DNA from: JACMLD01 sp038207265
GTDB taxonomy: Bacteria; Bacteroidota; Bacteroidia; Chitinophagales; Chitinophagaceae
DNA length: 64,000 nucleotides
NCBI GenBank assembly: GCA_038207265.1
Contig: JBBQZZ010000002.1
Span: forward strand, 496,001 to 560,000
Reading direction: 5' to 3'
The notes under the pieces were generated by a model. That model had not been told where the DNA came from. It made no database searches and saw only the letters and a list, made by a program, of their open reading frames with translations. Positions 16,936 to 26,138 of the stretch are shown one piece after another. The position numbers and the translations under genes are program-made. Numbering within the stretch: the stretch's first letter is position 1; each line of letters begins with the position of its first letter.

Positions 16936-17790
16936 TTACAATCCCACTTCTTTGAAAGTATCTCCCTGTTTTATATCACCCGTTTCATATCCTTTTTTAA
17001 ACCAGTATACTCTTTGCGCGGAGGTTCCATGTGTAAATGCATCTGGCACCACTTCGCCCGTAGCTTGTTTTTGCAACCGGTCATCGCCAATGGCATTAGC
17101 CGCATTAAGGGCTTCATCAATATCTCCTTTGTCTAGTATGTTTTTCATTTTTTGTTCGTAATGAGCCCATACACCTGCATAGAAATCGGCTTGTAATTCC
17201 ATCATTACAGAATAACGGTTGGCTTCAGTTTCATTTGCCTGTTGGCGAAGCTGGTTAATTTTTGCAGCAACTCCATTTAGATTTTGTATATGATGTCCTA
17301 CTTCATGCGCTACCACATAGGCCATTGCAAAATCGCCTGGAGCATTAAACCGGGTTTGTAATTCCTGGTAAAAAGAAAGATCGATATAAAGTTTACTGTC
17401 CCCCGGACAATAAAACGGACCGGAAGCGGAACTTGCATCGCCACAAGCCGAAGAAATGCCATCACGGAATAACACCAACGTTGGTTCTTTATATTGTTTA
17501 CCACTTTCCTGGTATATCTTATTCCACACATCTTCTGTTTCAGCCAATACAACTTTTATGAATTGAGCTCTTTCATCATCTGCCTTTTGTTCTTCAGGCG
17601 TTAGAGCAGTTTGATTTGTTTGTGGAGAAAGCTGTCTTATCTGAGAAGGATCAACATCCTTTCCACCTAAAAAAGAATAAACCAGATAAATGATAATACC
17701 TATCACGCCACCTCCTGTTGCCAATCCACCACCAGAAATACCACGGCGGTCGTCAACATTAGAACTTTCCCTTCTGCCAAACCATTGCAT
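16936..17790 (-). CDS. Neutral zinc metallopeptidase (YpfJ/KPN_02809 family)
   Basis: 284 residues from ATG 17790; the 20-residue upstream extension to 17850 is not family-like. The N-terminus MQWFGRRESSNVDDRRG is typical for the family. One membrane segment (GVIGIIIYLVYSF) follows a Gly-rich stretch, and the zinc motif HEVGHHIQNL lies in the outer domain. A C-terminal block THGTSAQRVYWFKKGYETGD is also characteristic. It is probably anchored in the inner membrane with the peptidase facing the periplasm. The biological substrate is unknown. Confidence 0.93.
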   Translation of the reverse strand: MQWFGRRESSNVDDRRGISGGGLATGGGVIGIIIYLVYSFLGGKDVDPSQIRQLSPQTNQTALTPEEQKADDERAQFIKVVLAETEDVWNKIYQESGKQYKEPTLVLFRDGISSACGDASSASGPFYCPGDSKLYIDLSFYQELQTRFNAPGDFAMAYVVAHEVGHHIQNLNGVAAKINQLRQQANETEANRYSVMMELQADFYAGVWAHYEQKMKNILDKGDIDEALNAANAIGDDRLQKQATGEVVPDAFTHGTSAQRVYWFKKGYETGDIKQGDTFKEVGL

Positions 17791-18727
17791 AACAATCAAT
17801 TTATGAGTTAAAAAAGAATAATTACCAAAACAGCTGACCCAACTGTTCATTATTGAATGCTATTATGAACAGATGCACAATACGTACCAAGATCAAAGAG
17901 GCTCATTGCTGGGTTATCATAAATTTTTCTTTTGATTTCTGCAAGTGACTTTTAGCGGAGAAAGTTCTTTACATTTTTAAACCTTAAAATTGCATTTTCT
18001 GGTATTGAAGTTATTGCTGCACATAGTAATTATGTGACTGACTTTCTTGTTTGTAACATGGATTGTTCAAATGCGGGAGCAGAAACAGGAAAATCGGTCA
18101 TACAACGAACAACAATAAGAATCAGGATTTTGAGAAAGTTAATAGTGAAAGATCAAACGCACTTGCTTGCGCAATTAAAGTATTGAACACCATTTGGAAA
18201 AAACTCAGTTACCAATGGTATCGGTAGTAAAAAAGAAGATGAACGTAAGGAAGGGGCTGAAAAATAATGAAAAGATTTTAATGAAACATTTATCAGAATT
18301 GCGGTCATGCATCACAAAATGATATAAAAGATTTTAATAGAGAAAAAGATTAAATCGATTTCCTCATTAATGCATTCATTGATAAACATTTATCGTTGAT
18401 GGAAAAATAGCTTAAACAAATTGACACTTTAAATCCCAACAAAAAAGGATCGGGGGTATTTGTTTTTCTCTTTTAAAACAGTTTATTGATGATGGTTGAT
18501 TTTCCCCATTAATAATAAATTTGGGAAAGAATTCCCCAAAATCAGTTTTATGAAAATTCAAATTAAAAATCTAAAAGTCAGATTGACGGTATTTCTGAGG
18601 ATTCATAATACCTGGGTATACTGTAAAAAAATATCGTTTGGTGGCACTATTTACGCTTCATTTACCTGGCAGCAATCGACTCGAACATCAAACCTTCATT
18701 TGATTCATCTCAAATTCAATCAATCTT
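17791..18727. other. Longest gene-free stretch, AT-rich, with gene remnant
   Basis: No intact gene is supported. Frame-jumping translation of the plus strand finds DUF4142-like fragments at about 18040-18470 (see separate entry). Around 18501-18540 there are small overlapping dyads (TTTGGG...CCCAAA). An 87-codon frame at 18496-18759 has no protein-like character and overlaps the next gene, so it is not called. Confidence 0.6.
18040..18470 (+). pseudogene. Decayed DUF4142-like gene
   Basis: Several plus-strand frames give pieces that join into a DUF4142-like protein. One piece reads DFLVCNMDCSNAGAETGK (a possible lipobox region, about 18030-18090); the next frame from 18120 reads NQDFEKVNSERSNALA; the next reads KDFNETFIRIAVMHHK (18271-18318), preceded by TAA TGA stops; after one more shift come IKDFNREKD, a TAA, IDFLINAFIDKHLSLMEK, a TAG and LKQIDTLNPNKKGSG. 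The DFN..F....V.HHK.IKDF spacing matches the C-terminal half of DUF4142 proteins. At least two frameshifts and four stops make it nonfunctional. Confidence 0.45.
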
Positions 18728-19384
18728 TTATTTACTTCCAAACGAATAGGCAACGGTGAGCGCCAAACTAATGGTATGAATTTTTGAAGAACTTTTAGCA
18801 TCGGGATCTTCAGTGGTGTGTACCATATTGAGCAATCCTACATCAAATTTTGCACCGACACCCAATTGATCATTTAATTGATACCGGCCCTGTAAGTCAA
18901 GACCAATATCCACTCGTTTGTACGTGCGGCCAAAATCACTGTCATTGGTTCCGAAACTGATGGATTGCACCCTCGTATTGGCCCAGTCGTATTTGCCACC
19001 CAGGTTAAATCCAAGATAAGGACCACCGCCGAAGTATAAGCGCTTATCCATTCCATTTGAATGATACATCAGCACCAATGGAATTTTTATAAATGAAATA
19101 TGAATTTTTGCTTTGTCACCTTCCACTACCGCGGATGCTCTTTCGAGTGAATATAGAAGAGAGGGACGGAATGAAAACTGATTCATTTTACCATCCAATG
19201 GAACATCTGCATACACACCCAGTTCAAAACCGGCTGATGGATGTGCACCGGATACTTCATATGCGGGGTATTTAACAAGGGCACCTGAAAAATTCAGGGC
19301 GGCTGTACCACCAAACTGAATTTGCTGACTATGTACAGCCATTACCAATAAACTTAAAATGACAGACAAATATAGCGTTCGCAT
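18728..19384 (-). CDS. PorT-like outer-membrane beta-barrel protein
   Basis: 218 residues with a signal peptide (LSLLVMAVHSQQ). The mature part is made of alternating beta strands rich in Gly and aromatics (FGGTAALNFSG, GFELGVYADVPLDG, LYFGGGPYLGFNLGG) and ends in the aromatic/charged strand SLALTVAYSFGSK, a typical barrel terminus. This is the OMP_b-brl_2 type common in Bacteroidota; the function is unknown. It lies just upstream (33 bp) of nothing else on its own strand except the DUF6252 gene, with which it may be cotranscribed. Confidence 0.88.
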   Translation of the reverse strand: MRTLYLSVILSLLVMAVHSQQIQFGGTAALNFSGALVKYPAYEVSGAHPSAGFELGVYADVPLDGKMNQFSFRPSLLYSLERASAVVEGDKAKIHISFIKIPLVLMYHSNGMDKRLYFGGGPYLGFNLGGKYDWANTRVQSISFGTNDSDFGRTYKRVDIGLDLQGRYQLNDQLGVGAKFDVGLLNMVHTTEDPDAKSSSKIHTISLALTVAYSFGSK

Positions 19385-19417
19385 AACAGTTGTTTTTAGC
19401 GGTCAAATATTGACAAC

Positions 19418-20002
19418 TCAGAACTTAAGGCCAGTCTTTGGAAGTTTTGTTGCATCCGTTGTATATGGACAATGAAATTTGCCATTAGTAATCTGGACCG
19501 CTGGTCTTCCCTGCTGACTTCCGAAGGTTCCGCTGAATGTTCCCTCCACTATTTTAGCAGATTGATCGAGTATTGTAACAGTAACGGTCCCCGATCCTCC
19601 TGTGGCAGGTGTTGTATTGTATCCATAATATTTACCTGAACCTGGCGCGGTTTCCGAAATATATGCACCTTCAAAATATTGCGTAGCATCAAACGCATAA
19701 GCCTGGTTTAAGGTGAGATTTTGTGGAAAAATAACGGCTATGGCAGAACTGTCTTTGTTCACTTCTTTTAAACCGATAACTAAAAAGATATTGGTTCCAT
19801 TGCTGTTGGTCACCACCGCCATTGCAGGTGAATTATTAAGCGATGAATTAATATTCGCACTCCAGGACTGACCATTTACATTGGCAGTCAGATAGTTTCC
19901 CGCATTATTGCTATCACTGCCGGAGCTTTTTGAACAAGCGTGCATGAATAAAATGCTGAAAAAGATTATAAATGTAAAGTTTAATTTCAGTCCCTTTTTC
20001 AT
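19418..20002 (-). CDS. DUF6252-like lipoprotein
   Basis: 194 residues with a lipobox leader (ILFMHACSKSS). The mature domain begins YLTANVNGQSWSANINSS, then has YYGYNTTPATGGSGTVTVTI and ends with VEGTFSGTFGSQQGR and VQITNGKFHCPY. The start with NG..W.A and end with ITNGKF fit DUF6252, a beta-rich family found in many Bacteroidota lipoproteins. No function is known. The spacer upstream, shared with the response-regulator stop, holds a TAGTTCTAACTA dyad (20087-20098), a possible control site. Confidence 0.82.
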   Translation of the reverse strand: MKKGLKLNFTFIIFFSILFMHACSKSSGSDSNNAGNYLTANVNGQSWSANINSSLNNSPAMAVVTNSNGTNIFLVIGLKEVNKDSSAIAVIFPQNLTLNQAYAFDATQYFEGAYISETAPGSGKYYGYNTTPATGGSGTVTVTILDQSAKIVEGTFSGTFGSQQGRPAVQITNGKFHCPYTTDATKLPKTGLKF

Positions 20003-20117
20003 GAGTGACGTTTAGGAGGTTTTTAAAATAAAATGCAGCTGAAAGATATTTCAAATATCCGACAGATTGTGAGCGTGGCAAATACCTAGTTCTAACTATA
20101 TTTTAAAAAGGAATTGA

Positions 20118-20750
20118 TTAGGTAACGATGCCATGTTCTTTGGCAAAATTGAGGAGCGCTATGGGCGTATAAATATTAAGTTTCCTGCAAATATTTCTAC
20201 GGTGTGTATTAATGGTGAACTCACTCAGGAACAACTGCCCGGCAATTTCTTTACTGGTATAACCTTCTGCTATTTTACCAATGATTTCTGTTTCACGACT
20301 CGTCAACTGGTATTTCTTCATGAAATCATTTGCCAGCAGGTCTGATTGTTTTGTTTCAGTATCTATCTCTTCAAACCAGTTACCACCGGCGATAATGGTG
20401 TTGACCGCTTCTTTTAAAATTGTTGAAGGGCTGTTTTTCAAGAGGTAGCCATCAGCACCCATCCCCTTGATTTCTTTGAGCAATTTAGGCTGGCCATAAT
20501 TACTGAAAATGATGATCTTCAATTTTGGGAAATCTTTTTTTAAGACTTTAAGGGTATCTATTCCATCAAGTTTTGGCATTTGTAAATCCAGCAATACCAA
20601 ATCTGCCGCAGTTGTTCTCAATACACTGATTAATTGCAAACCATTGCCGGCTATGCCAACAACCTTAACATTCTTCATCTCTTCCAATACTATTTTCAAA
20701 CCATCAATCAGCAAAGGGTGATCGTCTGCAATGATTATTCTAACCTGCAT
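20118..20750 (-). CDS. Response regulator, NarL/FixJ family
   Basis: 210 residues. The receiver domain (about 1-120) has the acidic pocket IIIADDHPLL, the phosphorylation site Asp55 in LVLLDLQMP, and Lys in YLLKNSPS. The output domain is a LuxR-type helix-turn-helix (about 145-205: LTSRETEIIGKIAEGYTSKE, FTINTHRRNICRKLNI). It lies 18 bp downstream of a histidine kinase gene on the same strand and is surely its partner. The targets are unknown; neighbouring lipoprotein and barrel genes are candidates. Confidence 0.95.
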   Translation of the reverse strand: MQVRIIIADDHPLLIDGLKIVLEEMKNVKVVGIAGNGLQLISVLRTTAADLVLLDLQMPKLDGIDTLKVLKKDFPKLKIIIFSNYGQPKLLKEIKGMGADGYLLKNSPSTILKEAVNTIIAGGNWFEEIDTETKQSDLLANDFMKKYQLTSRETEIIGKIAEGYTSKEIAGQLFLSEFTINTHRRNICRKLNIYTPIALLNFAKEHGIVT

Positions 20751-20768
20751 GGCAAAGATTTAGCTTAA

Positions 20769-23027
20769 TTAAACCGGGATTTCAATTACAACGAGCAAAC
20801 CTCCATCCTTCTTATCTGAAATTTCCATCATGCCTTTAAGATAATCAATTTTTGCGGTAATGGCTGAGAGACCCTTGCCCTTTACCATTGGTAAATCACC
20901 CATTCCCACACCATCGTCTTCTGCCATTAATACTATATGATTCTCGTGTTCTACCAATTCAATGTATGCATTGTTGGCCCGGGCGTGTTTCAGCATGTTG
21001 TGTACCAGTTCCTGTATTATCCGGTATAGATTGTTTAGCAGCAGTTTCGGGTATTTGCCATCATTTTCAAAACCTATTACTATAATATTCATTTTTATCT
21101 TGCCTGAAAGCAATATGGTTTGTTGCATGTCTTCAATTGCTTTCCTGAATCCATATTTCTCAATCAGCAGCGGAGTAAGCCGGTGACTGATATCGCGCAC
21201 AGTTGAAGCAACAGACTGCACAATCTCATGTGCTTTATTTAACTGCTCTCCCTGTAGTGGTTCAACATTTCCTTTTTCTATTGCTGAAGAAATATTCAAC
21301 GACGCCAATGCCAGCAGGGAAGATGTTTCATCATGTAACTGGTCCGCTATTTTACGCCGCTCATTTTCTTCGGCTTCAATGGTTCCCTGCATGACTTCTA
21401 TGCGATGTTGTTTTTCCATTTCAGCAATGGTGCGTTGTTGCAACATTTCATTTTGCTGTAAGATCTGTTGTGCCTGCCTCCGGCGCTGTAACTGGTTGCG
21501 ACCATAGGCAACCAGTAAAGCGATGATAATAATCGCGAGCAATGAAAAGATTGCGATGTTGATTCTTTCCTTTCTCAATGTCTCTTGTTTGGCAGCATTT
21601 TCACTGTTCAATCTTTCTATCTGCTGTTCCTTATCGTGTACCCGCATTCTTGTTTCTACTTCCTGAATGGCACGGTAATGAATGATATTTACCAGGGAAT
21701 CCTTGATGGCATAAAAAGTTTCCATGGTGCTGTTATAAGCCGGGAAGTCATTTTTTGACTTTAACATCTCCGCATAATACTTATAATAATAGAATCCAAT
21801 CGCAGAATAGGTGCGTGTGTTCAATACCGGTGCCAGTTGAGAAAATAATTTTTGTGCGGAATCCAGCTGCTTATTTATGACCAATTCATGTGCGTAGTAG
21901 ATGGCCGGTGGCATCAAATGAAGACCATAGGACATGCTTCCGTTTTTGTAAGCGGTTTGAAAATAACGCAACGCATCGTTGTATTGATGTGCGTGTTCCG
22001 CAAGCATTCCCGCCGCAAGCTGATAAGTTGGGTAAGTTATTTTATTTTCTTCGAGTTGAAAGAGCTGCTGGCTCCTGGTAAGATATTCTTTTGCATTTGC
22101 ATAATCACCCTGGTAAGCTTTTACCATCGCCATTACGGCGTTCAGGGAAGGCGCCTGCGGTCCTGTGGGATTGCGTTTTACAGAGGCATCATAAAATAAT
22201 TCTGCAAATTTCCAGGCGTTATCATAGTCTGTAAGAAGAAGATTCACCAATATCAGCTGGTAATAAATACTGGCAACTGCATTCCTGAAAGAAAAAGCGG
22301 TGCGTTCATACAGCCGGGGTTTATGAGAGATGGTGGAATCTTTTGAAAGTTCCTGCAGTGATCCAAATTCCATTGCCTGTTGTTGCAAGTTATACTGGCT
22401 GTAAAAAATGGCCCTGTTATATTGAGCAGTAAACAGTGCATTTTTATTGGGTAAATTATTTGCCAGTACAATGGCGCTGTCGAGATACTTCCGCATTGCA
22501 GCCGTATCTTCCATATTGGAAGTGGCTTTGAAAGTATAAATGAAAGAGAGGTTTTCATAGTCCTGGTTTGCTTTACACATCATTTCTCCCAGCGATAAAT
22601 ACCTGGCCAGGGAATCTGCTCTTCCCCATTCCAGGTAAAGCAAAACCGTGGCTACTATTGATTCATCGTAAAAACGTTTGTCTGTTGATGCATTCTTTCG
22701 CGCCAACCTATATAAAGAATCTGCTTCCTCAAATGCTATTAGTGATTCCTTGGCTCTTGCCCAGCTCATTAATAAAATATGGATCCATCGCCTGTTTCCG
22801 GTGACTTCAATTTTAGGCAGGTACTGGGCAAATATCTCATAGCTGATATTGATATTTGTTTGCGCCACATCCTGGATAAGATTGCAGGATTGACGGAAGC
22901 TGGATTCTGTTATGGATTGTTTATTTAATGCTGACCAGGCATTGTGCGCCTCTTTATCAGAATACGGTTGCGCGGTTATGGCATCACACAACAATGAAAA
23001 AATAAAGATTAGTAGCAGTTTTGGCAT
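20769..23027 (-). CDS. TPR-containing sensor histidine kinase (HisKA_3 type)
   Basis: 752 residues. Signal peptide (FIFSLLCDAITAQ), then a long helical TPR-like sensor region in the periplasm (about 25-480), a single membrane helix (about 487-507, FSLLAIIIIALLVAYG), a Gln/Arg-rich coiled coil, and a HisKA_3 dimerisation helix with His565 in RRKIADQLHDETSS. The HATPase domain has the N box ELVHNMLKHARANNAYIE and G boxes EDDGVGMG and KGKGLSAI. The NarL-type regulator follows by 18 bp. Class and partner agree: HisKA_3 kinases normally pair with NarL-family regulators. The signal sensed by the TPR region is unknown. Confidence 0.93.
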   Translation of the reverse strand: MPKLLLIFIFSLLCDAITAQPYSDKEAHNAWSALNKQSITESSFRQSCNLIQDVAQTNINISYEIFAQYLPKIEVTGNRRWIHILLMSWARAKESLIAFEEADSLYRLARKNASTDKRFYDESIVATVLLYLEWGRADSLARYLSLGEMMCKANQDYENLSFIYTFKATSNMEDTAAMRKYLDSAIVLANNLPNKNALFTAQYNRAIFYSQYNLQQQAMEFGSLQELSKDSTISHKPRLYERTAFSFRNAVASIYYQLILVNLLLTDYDNAWKFAELFYDASVKRNPTGPQAPSLNAVMAMVKAYQGDYANAKEYLTRSQQLFQLEENKITYPTYQLAAGMLAEHAHQYNDALRYFQTAYKNGSMSYGLHLMPPAIYYAHELVINKQLDSAQKLFSQLAPVLNTRTYSAIGFYYYKYYAEMLKSKNDFPAYNSTMETFYAIKDSLVNIIHYRAIQEVETRMRVHDKEQQIERLNSENAAKQETLRKERINIAIFSLLAIIIIALLVAYGRNQLQRRRQAQQILQQNEMLQQRTIAEMEKQHRIEVMQGTIEAEENERRKIADQLHDETSSLLALASLNISSAIEKGNVEPLQGEQLNKAHEIVQSVASTVRDISHRLTPLLIEKYGFRKAIEDMQQTILLSGKIKMNIIVIGFENDGKYPKLLLNNLYRIIQELVHNMLKHARANNAYIELVEHENHIVLMAEDDGVGMGDLPMVKGKGLSAITAKIDYLKGMMEISDKKDGGLLVVIEIPV

Positions 23028-23142
23028 TACTGTAAATGTATCGATCTTTTACAAAAACAGGAAGCAAAACCACCAGCTTATCTGTGAGAAGTCGTTAATT
23101 GGTCCGCGATTCAGATCAGAAGATTTATCGGATTTTCTTTTT

Positions 23143-23547
23143 TTATTGAAAATTAAAACGCACTCGTTTAAATGTTTCGTTGGCGCCACATGTATCCAGA
23201 TACCAGGACGTACCGACGTCTTGTATATAATACAGGAAACCCGTTGTTAGTATTTTTTTACCGTCGTCATTTGGCACCTGTTTCTCTACTTCGATTTTAT
23301 TGAATTCAGAAGGGATATCTTTTATTTTCATAGGGGGCAATACAGAATCCCAGGAAATTAATTTGTCGGGACTTACAATTTTAAGCGTAAACGTAATTAA
23401 GTTATTGTCTGTTGTGAAATCCTTGTTGGTGAACAGTTCAAAATGAATCTTCCTGCCGACGACCGGTTGCGGATTGGTAGCTGAATCTTTCTTGCACGAA
23501 AAGAAAAGACCTGCCAGTACAATTGCAACAAAACCAATTTTCTTCAT
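23143..23547 (-). CDS. Small hypothetical lipoprotein
   Basis: 134 residues: leader MKKIGFVAIVLAGLFFSC followed by CKKDSATNPQP, a clear lipobox and linker. The mature part (IHFELFTNKDFTTDNN, TFTLKIVSPDKLISWDS) is beta-rich, ends in a short segment with a Cys pair-like DTCGANETFKRVRF, and has no recognised family. It stands alone with spacers of 115 and 162 bp. It may be a small surface protein; no function can be named. Confidence 0.75.
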   Translation of the reverse strand: MKKIGFVAIVLAGLFFSCKKDSATNPQPVVGRKIHFELFTNKDFTTDNNLITFTLKIVSPDKLISWDSVLPPMKIKDIPSEFNKIEVEKQVPNDDGKKILTTGFLYYIQDVGTSWYLDTCGANETFKRVRFNFQ

Positions 23548-23709
23548 AGCTCAATTTTGTTTTATTAGGACAACTGAAGTACGGGGGCGGTTACAACAAG
23601 AAGTTGAAAAATATATGAGTGGATTATTTTAATAATAAAAATGAAAATACAGTGGATAAACGGCATCAATAAAATGCCGTTCATTTGTTTAAATGAATAG
23701 TAATTAATG

Positions 23710-24279
23710 CTATTGCTCTATGGCGAGCGGTGGCCCCACAATCTGCATATCGTTATCTGCAAAGAGTTTTGCCATTTCTGCCTGGGTAGGTTCTTTCTCC
23801 AATGAAGAAACAGCGAGAAAAAAAGATTCCATTTTACCCGCTGGTTGAAACAGCACGGTCATTTTTCCTTTTTCAGATACCTGTGTCCATGCATGAGGGA
23901 CTTTCATGGGTAAAAATATAGCGTCACCGGCATTGAGGTGAAATTTGTCTTCACCCACTTTGAAAAAATAGGATCCCTCCAGTACATGAAACATTTCATT
24001 CTGTAAATGATGTATATGAAGAGGAGTGCCGCGTCCCTGCGATAAAGATTTTTGTTCAAACAGGGAAAATCCCCCGTCTGTGTCGCTACCCGAAATTTTC
24101 AAATCCAAAATATTTGAATTGACACCTTTCAATTTTATATGACCGTGTAATCGTCCTTCACCGGCTGGCACTTTGAAACCTTTTTCTAATCCTTTTTTCA
24201 TTTGATTGTTTTTAGCGAGGCTGAAAAGTGGAATGCTTGCTAAGCTGATAGCTGATACAATGAATCTGTTCCTTTTCAT
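23710..24279 (-). CDS. Cupin-domain protein, exported
   Basis: 189 residues. The N-terminus (MKRNRFIVSAISLASIPLFSLAK) looks like a signal peptide. The cupin motif 1 is TPLHIHHLQNEMFHVLEG and motif 2 is LNAGDAIFLPMKVPHAWTQ, giving a plausible His/His/Glu/His metal site. Cupins range from dioxygenases and isomerases to storage proteins, and the sequence does not tell which. It lies 51 bp after the tandem YD-repeat lipoproteins in transcription order and could be the last gene of that unit. Confidence 0.85.
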   Translation of the reverse strand: MKRNRFIVSAISLASIPLFSLAKNNQMKKGLEKGFKVPAGEGRLHGHIKLKGVNSNILDLKISGSDTDGGFSLFEQKSLSQGRGTPLHIHHLQNEMFHVLEGSYFFKVGEDKFHLNAGDAIFLPMKVPHAWTQVSEKGKMTVLFQPAGKMESFFLAVSSLEKEPTQAEMAKLFADNDMQIVGPPLAIEQ

Positions 24280-24330
24280 GTGTTAACTTATTTATTACTA
24301 TAGTTAGATTATTCCGAATATAAGATGTTT

Positions 24331-25380
24331 TTATTGAGAACAACCAATATAACTATAACTCATGGCTGCAGTTTCAATTGTTTTCCCATTGGCATCGGAA
24401 GAAGTCCTGCTTCCTGCAGTTGGCAGTCCATTACTATTGTATTGATAGGTAATGATATTGGCGCCAAGTGATTTCTCAACACCTGAAATATCTGCGAAAA
24501 GAAATTTTTCAGCTGTCATATTATGGGTAAAACTGTAGCCATTTTCTCTACCACTGTAAAATGAAAGGTCTGGCTGGCCCTTAAATACAGGGATGACTTT
24601 TGCAGAAACATTTTGTTTTGTATCTAATTCAAATACGGTGATATCTTTTGTTCCGCTCCTCGTTAATTCCTGCCGGATGTTGTTCCCTTCCCCGTCATAT
24701 TGATACCTGTATTCAAAAGAAGGAGCAACCAGTTTTGTAACGAGGCCCTGGCTATTGACATCTATTAATGGTGTAACAAGGGTGCCACTGATTGTAAACG
24801 AAATCTTTGAAAGTTTTCCATTGCTGTACTCAAACAGTTGAAAATTGGTGGCGGTTGAACTTGAACTGGTATTGGTATACTTTGCTATTTTGCCGTCAGT
24901 CGTATACTCGTAAAGAAGAGTGCCCGTTTCATTGCTAACTGTTCCATTGCTATTATAAGAGGACGAAAGGGTTTTTTTAATTAATAATCCCTTACTGTAT
25001 TCATAAATTTGTGTTGTGTTACTGCTATATGTTTTACCTGCTTTGTCTTTACTGCTGGCCTGGTAAATTTCTTTTACCAGGAATCCATCTGCGTCATATT
25101 GAAAATCGCGGTTAATTAAAGTGCTTCCTGTTTTGCCACCTGCATAAGATGCGTTGGATTGAAGGCTATATCCTGTTTGTATGTTTTTATCATTATATTC
25201 CATCTTTTCTGTGATAGTGAAAGTGCTGGGATCGCCAGATGTTAGTTCCCCCCGGCCGGTAGTAATAATTTGAGTGAGTTTGCAACTGCTGGCAGGAGGA
25301 TTAGCGACATTTGCATCATTATTTTTTTTGCAGGCAGAAAATAGAATGACCAATAAGCAAATAAATTTTATATTTTTCAT
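24331..25380 (-). CDS. YD/RHS-like repeat lipoprotein, paralogue 3
   Basis: 349 residues from ATG 25380 (an upstream in-frame start would overlap the previous gene and hide the leader). Lipobox LLVILFSACKKNND. The mature protein is built of short beta repeats of the YDxxGxL kind: EYNDKNIQTGYSL, QYDADGFLVKEIYQ, EYTTDGKIAKYTN, EYSNGKLSKISF, QYDGEGNNIRQEL, QYNSNGLPTAGSR. These resemble the YD repeats of RHS proteins but without the RHS core or a toxin end. Same strand as two smaller relatives directly upstream (22-bp gap), so they are tandem duplicates. Probably surface-exposed; ligand unknown. Confidence 0.85.
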   Translation of the reverse strand: MKNIKFICLLVILFSACKKNNDANVANPPASSCKLTQIITTGRGELTSGDPSTFTITEKMEYNDKNIQTGYSLQSNASYAGGKTGSTLINRDFQYDADGFLVKEIYQASSKDKAGKTYSSNTTQIYEYSKGLLIKKTLSSSYNSNGTVSNETGTLLYEYTTDGKIAKYTNTSSSSTATNFQLFEYSNGKLSKISFTISGTLVTPLIDVNSQGLVTKLVAPSFEYRYQYDGEGNNIRQELTRSGTKDITVFELDTKQNVSAKVIPVFKGQPDLSFYSGRENGYSFTHNMTAEKFLFADISGVEKSLGANIITYQYNSNGLPTAGSRTSSDANGKTIETAAMSYSYIGCSQ

Positions 25381-25402
25381 GATTACATATTTTATCTGAA
25401 CA

Positions 25403-26128
25403 TTAATTGCACTGGTAGGTGATGGTTGCTTCAGAACCGTTTGAACCACTCACAAGACCAGTTACTTTATTATAAGTGACTCTTCCTTTTGCATCGGTGG
25501 TGAAAGTGTATACCCATCCGTCTACTCCATTGTCTCTTTCCTTTGTCAGTAAGTTTTTTGGTTGAGGGTCATCGTCGTACAGCATTGATACCCCACTGAA
25601 AATAAATTTTATGGAAGGTTTGCTTTTATCGTAGATATAATCCCGGACATAGTCGGCCCTGCCGGCTTCTTTTATTACTTGTTTGATTTGATTTCCATCA
25701 GTGTCATAAGTGTTCACATAGTTTATAACTTCTGTTTTGGCAACACCCCCATTGGATGCATAGGTGGCAAATATCACCTGTGTTTTATACCCATTGGCGT
25801 CTCTGACCGTAGTGGAACCGGAAGAGAGTTTGCCCGCCATGTCGTAAAACATTACATTTAATGGAAGTCTTTTATTATCCAGTTGAGTTTTACGAGAAAA
25901 GCCTCCTGAGAAATTTTCCAAAATTGTCTTATCGTTGTTTTCATAGCTTACCGTTACATATTCACTTCCAACTGAATTAAATTTTACCAGCCTTCCCTGT
26001 GAGTCATATTCCAACTGACTTCCATTGATAGCGGTTATTTTATTGCATTCTGTTTGAGTGCTAGTATTGTCTTTTTTACATCCTGTATATGCCGCAGCGA
26101 TAAGTAATAAAAAAATAATTTTTTTCAT
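25403..26128 (-). CDS. YD/RHS-like repeat lipoprotein, paralogue 2
   Basis: 241 residues. Lipobox LIAAAYTGCKKDNTS. YD-like units include EYDSQGRLVKFNS, YENNDKTILENF, TYDTDGNQIKQVI, and TTDAKGRVTYNKVTG. The C-terminus TITYQCN is nearly the same as that of the upstream paralogue (TYTYQCN), and the overall layout (Cys just before the first repeats, CNKITAINGS, then repeats) is shared. Gaps of only 10 bp upstream and 22 bp downstream indicate one operon. Confidence 0.85.
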   Translation of the reverse strand: MKKIIFLLLIAAAYTGCKKDNTSTQTECNKITAINGSQLEYDSQGRLVKFNSVGSEYVTVSYENNDKTILENFSGGFSRKTQLDNKRLPLNVMFYDMAGKLSSGSTTVRDANGYKTQVIFATYASNGGVAKTEVINYVNTYDTDGNQIKQVIKEAGRADYVRDYIYDKSKPSIKFIFSGVSMLYDDDPQPKNLLTKERDNGVDGWVYTFTTDAKGRVTYNKVTGLVSGSNGSEATITYQCN

Positions 26129-26138
26129 GATTGTTATT

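Noticed and set aside
18496..18759. 87-codon plus-strand ORF
   Set aside because: No protein-like composition, overlaps the end of the beta-barrel gene, in a decayed region.
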